A stretch of DNA of 64,000 nucleotides from Paramacrobiotus metropolitanus (lineage: Eukaryota; Tardigrada; Eutardigrada; Parachela; Macrobiotidae), in NCBI RefSeq assembly GCF_019649055.1, contig NW_026570231.1, positions 310,001 to 374,000 of the forward strand, in the 5' to 3' direction. A model generated the notes under the pieces. That model saw nothing but the letters and a program-made list of their open reading frames with translations. It was not told the DNA's origin and did no database searches. The position numbers were made by a program, and so were the translations under genes. Shown piece after piece: positions 15,677 through 26,771 of the stretch; positions within the stretch are counted from its first letter, which is position 1; every line of letters begins with the position of its first letter.

Positions 15677-18600
15677 ATGGACAAACGGCTGGAGATCAGT
15701 GAGATCATCTGGCCTGACTGCCTCGAGTCTTCTACATCTTCCATCCCTTTTAATCATATTAGCCATTCGCCACAGATAGTCCCGATACCTCGTATGCGCA
15801 ATAAAAAAGGGGAAGTGTCTGGAAAGGTTGATATGAAAACTTATTCGGATACCAAGGGTGAGTCCTGCATAGTGTTTGTCGATCACAATGAAATGAATTT
15901 GGCTGAGGCCTCCTGATTTGTTATTGTCCTTCTCTGTCTTATAACGCTAACATTGGTTTTCCGGTTGGGTAGCAGCGATTGTGCTAAGCATTGCTCGAAA
16001 GAGAGATTTGTTAACTCGATTGCGCACTTGCAGTTGTTAAAGATGTTCAGGCTGGACTTGTTGTGTCATCCTCGCGAACCGAAAGGTATAACAATCTTTT
16101 CTGCTACTGACTGCTAACAGATTTCTCTGTCGCTTGTTCGCTGGTTGCAGCTAATTGTGTAGTCTGATAAATTAACTTGAATGTTTACCGAGTAACCCAA
16201 TTGTACAAGTGTAGTCGAGAAAGATATCAGTAAACGACGGATTATAGGTACGGGTCATTGTAAAGGTGAAACACTGACAACGACCAGAAACATGCAAAAG
16301 CGTTTAATTAAGGTTTATCCTGGTGTACCGGTGACATACATACCGTAACATACGCTTCGTGTTTTCGTAGCTCTGATAGTCTGGGGTCAACTCGGATATT
16401 GGGAATTTTTTTCTCTATGATTCGCTGAAGATCCGATAAACTTTTATACTGTTGAACAGGTCATCTCGTCGTGAAGTGGATGGGTTGAATGATGCGCTTA
16501 GCCAGTTCTACACACCGCTTGGTCCGCGACGGAAGCGTCGCCCGGGAGGATATTTGGCGCTCTCGCTGGGACTGGGCAGTCCTGAGCACCACACAGGATA
16601 TTTTGAAGAAATTCACCAAAAGTTGCCGCCAGATCATCCGCTCGATGGGCAAACCACCTCGCCAAGATTACCTCAGGAATTACGAACGAAGTCCAGGAAC
16701 ACGTCGCGCAAGTTCAAAGCCAAGATTAAGGAAGAAACTGGGGCGTTCATAAAGAAAGAAACGGAACTGGACTTGGACAAGCCCGGTATATGCTTTGAAT
16801 GTAGTAATTGTTGACAATATAGAACGGATAAGAATAGACTTATGCTGTTGAGCCGATTTTTATACTGCAAATAATTCACACGTTTATTTATCTTTTCTGA
16901 ATTCTGATAATAGCATAATGAGTATTGTTTGTCGTTTGCAGAATTGCACAGTACGAGCGTGAAAATCAGTTCATTACCCGAAAGGATTTATTGTACTTGG
17001 TCATTGTAGTTTCAGATGAATCCACATCGGATGTCCAGAAAGGAACTATCCTTTTCCAGTGTCTTACAAATGATTTGGAGGAAACTGTAGCTCGCGTCGA
17101 AGAGGAAGCAGATTTTGTAAGAAATAATTGGACTTTGCGTATGCTTATGTTTTACCATAATCTCATTGCATCTTCATTAGTGTTGTGATATCCGTTAAAG
17201 TGCTTGTCTTGTTTCAGGCAGTTACGACGACGAGCGATATACCTTCGGTCTCGATTTTGCCTCCGGTCCCGGCCACCAGAAGTCCTGCTAAATCTTTTGG
17301 CCCGGACGAATTAGCGAAGTAAGCCATACTGCAAATGACACTGAATGTCTGTAATCTCGCCGGTATTGCATGCCGAAGTCAAATCAAAAAGTCCCGGTAG
17401 GAGTGCAGGGAATTTAAAATGCAAAACCTTTAGCGTAACACATAATGCTGTATTTTGATTTTCTATTATGCGCCCTTAAAAATGCCGCCCTTTTTCAACA
17501 CCGAAAAGTCGAATTGGTTTCTTGAAAACGTCTTGAGCTTCACCCGAAACCGGATGGGACAAAAATTAAGAGTAGACGTTGCTTTTGGTATTAGATGGTT
17601 ATTGGTAGTACCCGTATAGTTTCTAATTGCGGAATATAGTTCGAGTGGTTCTAGTCTCGTGTACAAATCTTCTTGTCCTTTGCGTTAGTTACCCGGCTGC
17701 AGGGCACGGTGTACTTTGTATCAAGAAACTTCCTGCTAAAATCTGAATGCATGCCATAGCATCGGAATAATACGATGAATTTGAACTTTTTTCAACTTCT
17801 GCATTAGCTTAAAAATTTGGAAACTTAGTGAGAATTCCTGTGAAAATCGTGTTGCCAGTAGTTGCACGACTTCATATGACTTTTTTGCCAGGGGCGGTCA
17901 GAAATTCGATAAATTTATGATGGACGCCGCGTGCCTTCGTCTTACTACTACGGATTATCCTACTATCCCTGCAGGTTGGTAACATTGGAAGCAATTCCAT
18001 ATACTACAGCTGACATTTGGTGATGGCGTCAGTTATTGTGTCATCGTCAACTGTAACTTCATATATGAGTACATACGCATTTGTCCCAGACTCTACGGTG
18101 CTTATTGATGATGTGTTGGAAACCCTATTCGCATGCTGATACTAACTGGTTTCAGTCTCTGCATTCATGGCGCCGATGTTTTATCCACCTTATCGGTTTG
18201 GCCGCATGGAGCAACCCAACCAGGGTTCTACGGGGGAGCCTCTCAATAACGGCGGGCAACCTTGGATTTCTACCACTGCCGGGAATCAGGAACCGCCACG
18301 AACGACTGGAAGTGGCTTGATAGATCCGATACCGAACACTTCCATCATCTGTCAACCGAGCAAGCATATGAATATCATTGCTCCGCCTCCGTATTTCGCC
18401 ATTGGAGCAGGGAGGCAGTGCGCCCTGCCTCCCGCTTCGTCATTTCTGCCGAAATGTCCTGCGACTCCGACATGGATGTCACCCGTGAAATGTCCACCGA
18501 GTGTGCTGCAGATATCTACGAACTATCCTGCGAAGATGGAGGGTTACTGCTTCGTGGATAATTACTATATGGAAAATGCCGGGGCTGTTCAAAGACCAGT

Positions 18601-18712
18601 AATCATTGAAGACACTTTTGGCTTGAATGCCGGTTCTGAACCCAGTGAATATACCGAACTAATGCCACGCGCGAAAAGTTCGTGTGAAGGAAACAGGGAA
18701 TATGCGAACTAA
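15677..18712 (+). CDS. KAT6-like paralogue 1, MYST domain lost, proline-rich C-terminus
   Basis: Six exons (15677-15857, 16477-16785, 17016-17116, 17218-17318, 17892-17974, 18156-18712) join in phase into a 443-residue frame. Residues 1-230 are paralogous to the next gene: ESSTSS in exon 1, [21 protein letters not shown] in exon 2, NDLEETVARVEEEAD in exon 3 and KSFGPDELAK in exon 4, with identical intron phases. The DGL-FYTP-RRKR block resembles the segment before the MYST domain of KAT6A/MOZ (DGLTHFFTPS). Where copy 2 continues into the zinc finger and acetyltransferase, this gene instead encodes a short unrelated exon and a Pro/Asn/Gly-rich tail (MFYPPYRFGRMEQ, APPPYFAIGAG). So it cannot be an acetyltransferase. 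Two sumoylation-type motifs (IKEE, IKKE) lie in exon 2. Function is unknown; a scaffold or competitor role is speculation. The exon 2 acceptor (GTGAAG) is weak and was chosen by phase. Confidence 0.7.
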
Positions 18713-20462
18713 CTTAAATATGGACCTGCCGACGGACCGGTTTTTTGGGGAAATTTGAGTATCTGCAACCTGTTAATGGGAAGCGTATGCGAGGATTTAA
18801 TTTTTCTTGTCTGCGCGTCAGTGATTTCCATTAATTTCTTCTGTATGATATTTCTTTCGTAGCATTTCTGGATGGCGGTTAACTTTAGTTAATATTTAGT
18901 TTGTACTTCAAGTAGCATATATACGAGGAATTCTGGATTTTAATTCCCAAGGCATTTAGGTTTTATGTCTGTTAAACTCTTAATTTCTATCTATCCCACA
19001 ATTTTATTCGGGTAGGTTTCGTCCGTTTCGGTATCGCGCAGTTCACTGTTAGTGCTGTCTGTACGGTGACCACATACAACTTCCTCAGTTTGGTTGTTGC
19101 ATTTACCGTTGGATGTGTATTGTTTTGTTTGTCGAATGGTGTAAATTTCGGTGCAAGAAACAGTGAACATGCATATCCATACAATAGTACATATTCTATA
19201 AAGAACCGGGCTGGAATTCACAAATCAACATATTATTACTTATCTAAATTGTTCAAGTAATTAATTATAGCTCTTTGCATAGAAGTATGTCTATTGTACC
19301 GTAAATCTATACAAGTATTTACAGATACTGTATGACTATTCACTGCTCACCGGTCAGTAGAGGACCTAGCGGTAGTATCAAAGATCTGGTAGTATGATGT
19401 GCTTATGGTTAGCATGGGATGTGTCCTGTGTGGACACTAGCCTCAGTAGCCTGTGAAGTCCACTTCCGTTACCGCGGGTTCCGCCGCAGCCCAGGCCGAA
19501 GACAATTAAGAAAACCAGACTATACGCGTATCTCAGGGCAGATACATTTCTGCTCCACTAGCTTTTGAAACCCTCGGGCCATGGGGAAAGTCGGCTTCAG
19601 CCTTGGTGAGGAAAATCGGGAAGCGGCTACAACAGGACACATGCGAACGGTGGACTTCACTCACCCACTCTGATTTCTGCGCCAACGCCTATCGCAACGG
19701 GGCAATGTGGCTCCCGTACTCGGGACCATGCATGGATGGAATGGAAAATTTAAAAGAAATAAGATTGTTGTAACTTACTCTGTTTTGTTGCGAAGTTTAA
19801 TTGGTGTGACTGGTTTGTGCTAATAAAGACTACTCGGTAGTATGATTACCTACATACGGTACTCTGTCTGCTCGTATTATCGTTTCGTTTGATAATAAAC
19901 GATATATTACAAAATTTGGTCTCATAGTCGTCTATAAATGTTCTTGCCCTTTGCAAGGACAGAATAATTACACGCTTTAATACTGCTTTATTTAGAACTG
20001 GGAACGTAAAAAAACTATAGAACAGGACAGTCAACAGTTAACAGGTATCACTGTTTACAATGAAAGTTGAAATCTTATTAAGTAATCCTTAATCTATGTA
20101 CTACGGCTACAAACCCACAAGTAACAAGGGCCGCTGCGTGAGCGGTAGGCTGTCACGCACAAAAGCTGGTCCGGTATGCACAACATAGATCAAGCGGGCA
20201 CGAAGAAGTACTCGCACGATAAGAGCGCACACTGCACGGCGCTGTACGCCATGCTGCAGCCTGCAAGTTTGGAATTCAACTTCTTTCAAATCTAGATTCT
20301 AGCAATAAGTTTCTAGATTTCTTGAGTTTTGACTTGAACAATAAAACTGTTGTTTTATATTTTTTGTACAAATTTTTATAGAAACATGTGTATTTCACGA
20401 AATTATCATCCCTAAAAGCTGGATAGTCTTGTGAAACTGTATCCTTAGCGCACAGCGATGGA
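18713..20462. other. Intergenic spacer between KAT6-like 1 and KAT6-like 2
   Basis: This 1.75-kb stretch holds the 3' flank of copy 1, a broken reverse-transcriptase fragment (19500-19740, listed separately) and the promoter side of copy 2. I found no other coding exon. Confidence 0.5.
19500..19740 (+). mobile_element. Degenerate reverse-transcriptase C-terminal fragment (retrotransposon relic)
   Basis: One frame reads APLAFETLGPWGKSASALVR followed by KIGKRLQQDT. This matches the conserved tail of many LINE-type pol proteins (PVAVETLGPWG...GRR). After a frame change of one base the next frame reads FLRQRLSQRGNVAPVLGTM, which matches the final family motif (FLRQRLSLAIQRGNAASVLGT). A stop (TAA) precedes the first block in its frame. 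The two halves are therefore in different frames and the copy is dead. I see neither the catalytic RT domain nor target-site duplications, so only the 3' end survives. Confidence 0.8.
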
Positions 20463-23400
20463 ATGACACATCGTCAACAACAAATGATGGACTCGACAAA
20501 TACAAATCATGGGTTCGAAGTGGTCTGTCCTGGATCAGTGGAGTCCTCGACATCTTCCACGTCGTTCGACTTTGATTATCTGGCATCCGTACATAGCGCT
20601 GCTCCTGGCACCGATACTGCAGGAAATGTGGACCCGAATGCAGATGCAAATCGTAGCGGTAAGTCGCAAGTCTTTAGGATCTCACCGTGCCCAAGGAATT
20701 TAGCTCCTGCAGTCGCATGTGACGGCATGTCGGAATTGGTTTTCGTCGATGGTGTAACGAGAAATGCCTTTTTTCAGTTGAAAATTGTAGTGTTGGAACC
20801 GTTATGGTCACTACGCCAGCTGAAAAGATCGGAAGGTAACTGTGAATAAATTGCTGTCTTTACTGGCTTATGAACAAAGGCATATGCTGTAATCTGATAA
20901 GCGGGAATGCGACATCAGTGTTATCCCCTGCGTACCTGGCGCAGTGTTACGTAGTTTTCTGCGCCAAATTGAACTCGATCATCGAACTCTGCTGCCAGTA
21001 TTGTACAAGGTCAGGGTGTTTGTCAAGATGGTCGCTGCTGGTCCACACCGGCCAGAGGCCCAGACGTAAGACGTACATTTTCGCAAATGAAGGGTGTGAC
21101 CAAGAATGCCTAAAATGGCCTGACTCTTGATGTTTCTTATTTGGCATTTTCTTTTGAATCGAATAGTACGGGACAGTGATAATAAGGAACATCAGGCATC
21201 AGGTCATTTTGCGCATTCCTGGTCATATCCCTACCGAGATATGAGATATCCCTTTTTGCTTATTGATGGTCATACAGTCAGCCACATACGAGCCACAGCC
21301 TCGTATTTATATTATTCATGCGTATTTCGGATTGGTGGTAGTGTCCCATATTCCGTGATATTTGTATGTACATACATGACAATAAATCCTGGGTTGCTGC
21401 CTTTTTCATCTGCCATGTTTACTATAGAAAACAAGTAGTTGTTATTCGTATTCTAAATTTTACACTATTTTATGTAGAAACTGATATTGCTTATTGGGCA
21501 ACTTTGATATTGTTAATCGATTAGTTTTTCTTGAAGCGTGATAAAATCCTTGGCAATTCTTGTGTTATAGTCTGGTTACAGAATTATGAAATATGCTCTC
21601 GTTTCTATGGTTTTATAAAGTACTGTACGTAAATTGTTTTTTTTATTGAAATTAGATACGATGTTAAGCAAGTAGGCACAAGACGCACGTCGCACAACCG
21701 CGACGTGCGTCTTGTGCCTACTTGCTTAACATTTCCTTTTACAACAGCTACGGTAGGCTTAATCTCTGCTTTCTCTCTTTATTGTGTATCGCATAATCTT
21801 TAAATTTTAACTTAATATCGTTTTTATGTAGTGTAAAGTTCGAACCACAGAGTTTGAAATTAATAACACGGGTGCGCTCGATCTGAATAATTGTATTAAG
21901 TACTTAAGATACGACAGATAGTCATAATCATGGCGAATTAGCACAATATAATTATTGCGAAGCTCGCACACAAACACCTTAAAAGTGCTGTAAAGACCTA
22001 TGCACAACTTGAAGTGCATTTTGTTTTCAAGATTTACTTTTCGAAATTTACATCCGCTCATAGTTTGCGACTTCGCGCGTTTATGAACGTTTGTTATCGG
22101 AAGTCAAGGGTTCCTCTTACTTATAGAACACTTTAAAATTTGAATATGTTGGGAGGTTTCTTATTAAACCAAAATCGCACTTTAATTTAAATTCGCTTTG
22201 AGAGTGCGCGGCAGACTGGGCAGAGGCACTAATATAATTCTGGCGAAACTCGAAAGTGCACAAGTTGCAACAAGAGTAGCTTCTTAAAACGATTTAGATT
22301 TTCGCTTGCCATTTTTCATTATCAGCAAAATTCTGTTCTTCAATTATCCGTTGGATCGATTTACACTTTACAATGACCTTCCTTGATATGTAAAAATGTG
22401 GTCATGAAATAGGTCACATCGGGATTTAGATGGTTTGACTGATGCCCTCACGCGATTCTACACCCCGCTTGGGCCTCGACGAAAGCGCGGCCGCGGAGAG
22501 TATTTGGATTTATCGTTGGGACGTACGTGTTCTGGGCCTTCTGCGAAATTTCCAGATTTAATGCCCAAACATGCGGCCTTAGCATCGACGGATGGCCGCA
22601 GCAAGACGCCTGTAACGACCTTACCTGATCCGGAATTTCGAACTCCTCGTAACTTGGCTATCAGCAGCGAAAAAGATATCGAATCGAAATTTGATGATCA
22701 CGATGGTAAGTAAATATTTGCGAAGGTTTGAGATATTTCTGTCAGTCAAGAATTTTAATCAGTTGCATGTTGGTTGAGTTCTTTTTGGTAAAACTGTATG
22801 TCAAAACCCTGTAGCAAGTGAAAGTAGTGCATAGTTGAACCAGTTTTCTATAATTTCGCAAACAGAAGCCATTATGCATATAGTTGAATTATTTCAGGGT
22901 TATTTGACTCGTCTTACAAACTACGGTCCAATGATCGAAAGCGGAAATTTGTCGTGCCGGATAGTATCCCAAAAGACTTGGAGGATATCTTCGTTTCTGC
23001 TCGAATCGAAGCAGCTTCGGTAAGAATTCAGTTGACTTCTAGTGAGCGTCTCCTAAGAGACCATTTTTGTGATTGCTTTGCAGAGCTTACAAATTGTGGA
23101 TGAATCGTTCACGGGACATCTGCCTCCTTGCGTACGATTAGGTAGACATGTTATCCGAACCCTTTGTAAATCGTTCTATCCGGAGGAATTCGCAAAGTAA
23201 GCAGCAGGGGCGGGTAACTGGCAACACACCGGCTGGTAGCGACGTGAAAGTAATTAATAAATCTCGCTAAATTTAGGCGTAATTCGAAACTATGGCAGGA
23301 ATATTTAATTACTGAATTTTAATGGTCAGTGGAGGGAGGATGTTTTTTAAATCGTAACAAAGTTTGTGTGACTTATGGTGTGCCACTGTGCAGTGCACCC

Positions 23401-25058
23401 TCGTATGTTGCAGATAATAAAGTTTTATTTTTTCCCATCTTACAAGTGACACTTTTCAGCTGTATTTTTGCATGACTTTGACTTTTGTTTGCTCTTTTTT
23501 TTCTGTATTACTGATTTGATTTTTCGTTCAGTTGCTGATATTATTTATATAATTTCATGACTTATTTTATTTTTTGTTTCAGGTGCGAATGTCTATATAT
23601 TTGTGAATTTTGTTTGACATACATGAAGACCCTGGATTTGCTGAAAACGCACTATGTATGATATACTGTAATATAATATTGCATTATCTTACAAAATCGT
23701 TTATGCTTTTATGTTTCAAACGTAATGTGTGTGTGATAATGATCTGTGTAGTGATAATAATAAGAAGTTACACTCGAATATCAAGTTTGCAGTTTAAAAT
23801 CGTGGTTGTAGCAGTTTGCTGCTTACGTTGAATATTGTTGCCCTGAATATTCATTTTAAGGAACGCTGTGCTTGGCACTGTCCACCCGGAAAGGAAATTT
23901 ATAAGGATGCCGTGGAAATCTCGCTGAATCATTGCCAGTCAACATCAGTGCATGATTTAATTGTTTATGAGATCGATGGAGCGAAATATACCTATTACTG
24001 CCAGAATCTTTGCCGTTTGAGCACGTTGTATTTGGACACCAAAGTGGTGGTATATGATGTCGAAGGATTTATCTTTTATGTCTTATGCTATCGCGATGAA
24101 CTAGGTGACCATATTGTGGGCTACTTTTCAAAGGTTAGAGGCTTACCCTAGCGTAGATTTTGTTAAGTACTTATGAGAAGCAAATATTTTAATGCAAATT
24201 TCTTCTTACCGGTTAGGACAAATCGTTTGGGAAAAAATGCAATAATCTCAGCTGCTTCTTGATTTTGCCACCCTATCAGAAGAATGGATTTGGTCGTTTC
24301 TTGGTTGGCTTCAGTAAGTTATTGTTTCATGTTTCAAAGCTCTTAAAGGTTTTCCAAAGACTGGTTTACTCTGTACATGCTGGATGTGTGCTTAACATAT
24401 GGTAGTTACCACCTGGTTATTTTATTTCATCTGCCTGTCCTACTCTACAGTAGGTTTTGTGCTGCAGGCTATTTGCTGTCCAGAGTCCACAACATGCCTG
24501 GCACTCCGGAACGACCGTTGTCGACTTCTGGCGAAAAGACGTACCGTGCGTACTGGCGGTCAGTACTCGTGGAATATTTGTGCGAGGTCCAAAGAAACAG
24601 CGACATTGTTTCCCTTAAAAGTAGGTACCATCATAACATTATCGTTTAATGCCGTATTGTAACTAAGGTATCTATCTTTATTTCGATTCGTAGTTATGAC
24701 AGTATTAACCAGACACTAATGCTACAAAATTAGGTACTGCCGAAACATCCGATACCACCATTAGCTTTATTGTAAATCGTAAATGTGTTGTTAATTGTCT
24801 TGTTACGTGTAACTTATAGTGATTTCCGAAGAGACAGGAATGTGGGCACAGGATATTGCCGGCATGCTGCAGGAACTGAAGTGCCTTCGCTACAATGGGC
24901 GATCGAGAAAATGGGAACTGCGTTTGCACCCGGAAACTTACATTGCTTTTGAAGAAGAATCGGCATCGCGATCTTATCAGTATTTGCCAGTACGCTCAGA
25001 AAAACTGCAAACTACGCCATTTCGTCAGTTTTTGAATATTCCACCGGAAAATTTGTAA
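20463..25058 (+). CDS. KAT6-like paralogue 2, MYST-family histone acetyltransferase
   Basis: A MYST-domain lysine acetyltransferase related to KAT6 (MOZ/MORF/Enok). Nine exons (20463-20658, 22430-22705, 22898-23019, 23084-23196, 23583-23655, 23861-24133, 24217-24313, 24468-24620, 24820-25058) join in phase to 513 residues. N-terminal landmarks are ESSTSS and [20 protein letters not shown]. The C2HC finger is intact (C243, C246, H259, C263). The core shows YYCQNLCRL, the LYLDTK lysine equivalent to the autoacetylation site, [16 protein letters not shown], catalytic C364 in [10 protein letters not shown], the acetyl-CoA loop QKNGFG and base E398 in TPERPLS. KAT6 proteins carry N-terminal H15 and double PHD domains; none is visible here, so chromatin targeting must differ. 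Intron 1 (1.8 kb) contains two fold-back repeats. An extra open stretch follows exon 1 but is intronic. Confidence 0.88.
21091..21232. repeat. Imperfect fold-back repeat in intron 1 of KAT6-like 2
   Basis: The segment 21091-21142 is largely the reverse complement of 21180-21232, with roughly four in five positions matching by eye over about 52 bases and a loop near 37 bases. The shared core runs through GACCAAGAATGCC on the left arm and GCGCATTCCTGGTC on the right. It looks like a small MITE-type or hairpin element; no target duplication was identified. Confidence 0.7.
21661..21732. repeat. Perfect 33-bp inverted repeat (hairpin) in intron 1 of KAT6-like 2
   Basis: Left arm 21661-21693 begins ATGTTAAGCAAGTAGG and ends GACGCACGTCGC. 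Right arm 21700-21732 is its exact reverse complement, with a 6-base loop (ACAACC). The pairing stops abruptly at both outer ends. It could be a recent palindromic insertion, a hairpin-RNA source (longer and more perfect than a typical animal pre-miRNA) or an assembly artefact. Confidence 0.9.
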
Positions 25059-26771
25059 AGTTTTGGTTAGTTTTGAGTTTTTCAGTAGGCAGTGTACAGC
25101 AGTATGTTGTGCAATTTACTATATATATATATAACTGTTTTTAAATTTGATCTTACCAGTGTAAAACACTAACAGAAGAATCTTCAGAGCCTTTCTATTG
25201 CTGTACTCTGTATTTGATGAAGTGTACAGTTGTGGTCACGATCTGTTGTTTAGCTGACTGTTCCAAAACACTATCCGATATAAAATTTTACGCAAGAGGG
25301 ACGCAAGTAGTTGGTATTCGTATCATTATACGTAAAGTCCGGTGATCCTAACTGCAGTCCGTATGGACATGTTTCAAAGTGTTGATCTTAGAAAAGTTTG
25401 TTTGAAGCTTGAGCTCATGAACCTTGCAATCGACTTTATTTTATCCGCTAATTTTGAAAGTTTTGAACGTTTTTTCGAGGTGAAATTGTTCTACCGTTAG
25501 ATTACTTATAAGTTGCTTTAATTAACTGGAGAAACACCTAAAAAACTATTAGCAGCCAGCAACTCTTGAGAACCATAACCGGTAATCGATATTTCGCGCC
25601 GAGCATTAGTGAATTTGGCGATGTACCTTTAGCATACGATTTGTGAATCCGTATCATACACTAGGGTCTAGGAATAATATAAATCGGAGCGTTTAAAATT
25701 TGAACACATCGCTACCGCGACGTTCTGGGTGGGAAAAGTTCAAACAGGTGGAGAAACTGACAATGAGAACAGAAATCGTTTATAGATACTTCGGGCAGGT
25801 TATCCGTAATAGTCGGTTAGGCTGATACTTGATACCTGGCTAGTTTCGGATCGACATCTGAGTATGCTTCAAGCCTTCAACACGCCGCCTCCGTGCTCGG
25901 GACAATGGAGGGAGCGGCAGCATTTATAAATGAAATTTTGTTGTTTTGAATTATTGTTTTGAGACAGTGATGTTACCGCATTTTGTGAAATAAAACCACA
26001 TAAGCGTTTATTTAGTTCAGAACTGAACTACTCGATAGTAACGAATTGATAATAATGTGACAGCATCATCTGCGGCACAGAGGCATAATATAAGGTCACG
26101 GAATATCGCAACAAGAGCAACAACGCCCAGCTGTCTTTTGTGTCTTTTAGGTACTAATATGTATTTCTGAACCGTAGGGCAGTCATACGGAACTTAAACA
26201 AGAAAAAATCGAACACGAAACTGGTCAAGTACCAGTAGCCAAATTGCAGCAACCAAAAATCCAGTGATGAAACGCTGTAGTCTGTTTCGTACCACCGATG
26301 CGATGGTAAATTACTCGTGTGGTTCTGCACGCTAATGCTGTGTGATAGTCACTGCAGCTTTTGCAGCCTTTTAGTTTTCAGTTTTACTACGTAGCTGGCA
26401 CTTCACCAAAATTTAATTATTTTATTATGTTAGTGTGGGCATGGACGCCAGCGGGACAATGGTAATTTGTAACCTGTCATTGCCGTGAAAATTTAAATGC
26501 ATCAAGTTGAGCGGTACCGGTACGAACATCATCATTCACCGAGCGCGCGATTATACAAGTACTCGTATGATTAGTCAGAGAATATCTATATTTCAGTTTG
26601 AGCTGGAATCTTCGGTACTTTTTCTTTTATCTACATTCTGGAATCTGAATGCCTGCTGTAGTTGATGGACTCGCAGCATTAGCCAAATCAAAGCATACTG
26701 ATGCAATGTTTATGATTTATATTTTATCATCACGAAAGTGAGTGTCTCGGACTGTCTCTAAATTTTCTACT
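25059..26771. other. Intergenic spacer between KAT6-like 2 and KAT6-like 3
   Basis: This 1.7-kb stretch has no convincing exon. I searched the plus strand for copies of the ESSTSS, DGL-FYTP and P-DLE blocks seen in copies 1 and 2 and found none, so copy 3 either starts near 26772 or uses diverged upstream exons. A short AT dinucleotide run lies near 25121. Confidence 0.4.

Noticed and set aside
15377-15886. 169-codon open frame on the minus strand across the first exon of KAT6-like 1
   Set aside because: No recognisable motif, no paired splice sites, and the plus strand carries an exon paralogous to the start of copy 2.
18262-18561. Alternative frame inside the last exon of KAT6-like 1
   Set aside because: The phase-consistent frame runs the full exon to a stop at 18712; the other is an overlap shadow.
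26641-26732. Plus-strand stretch reading VVDGLAALAKS with a possible GTGAGT donor, a candidate upstream exon of KAT6-like 3
   Set aside because: Its donor phase does not fit the next exon and similarity to the DGL block is limited to a few residues.
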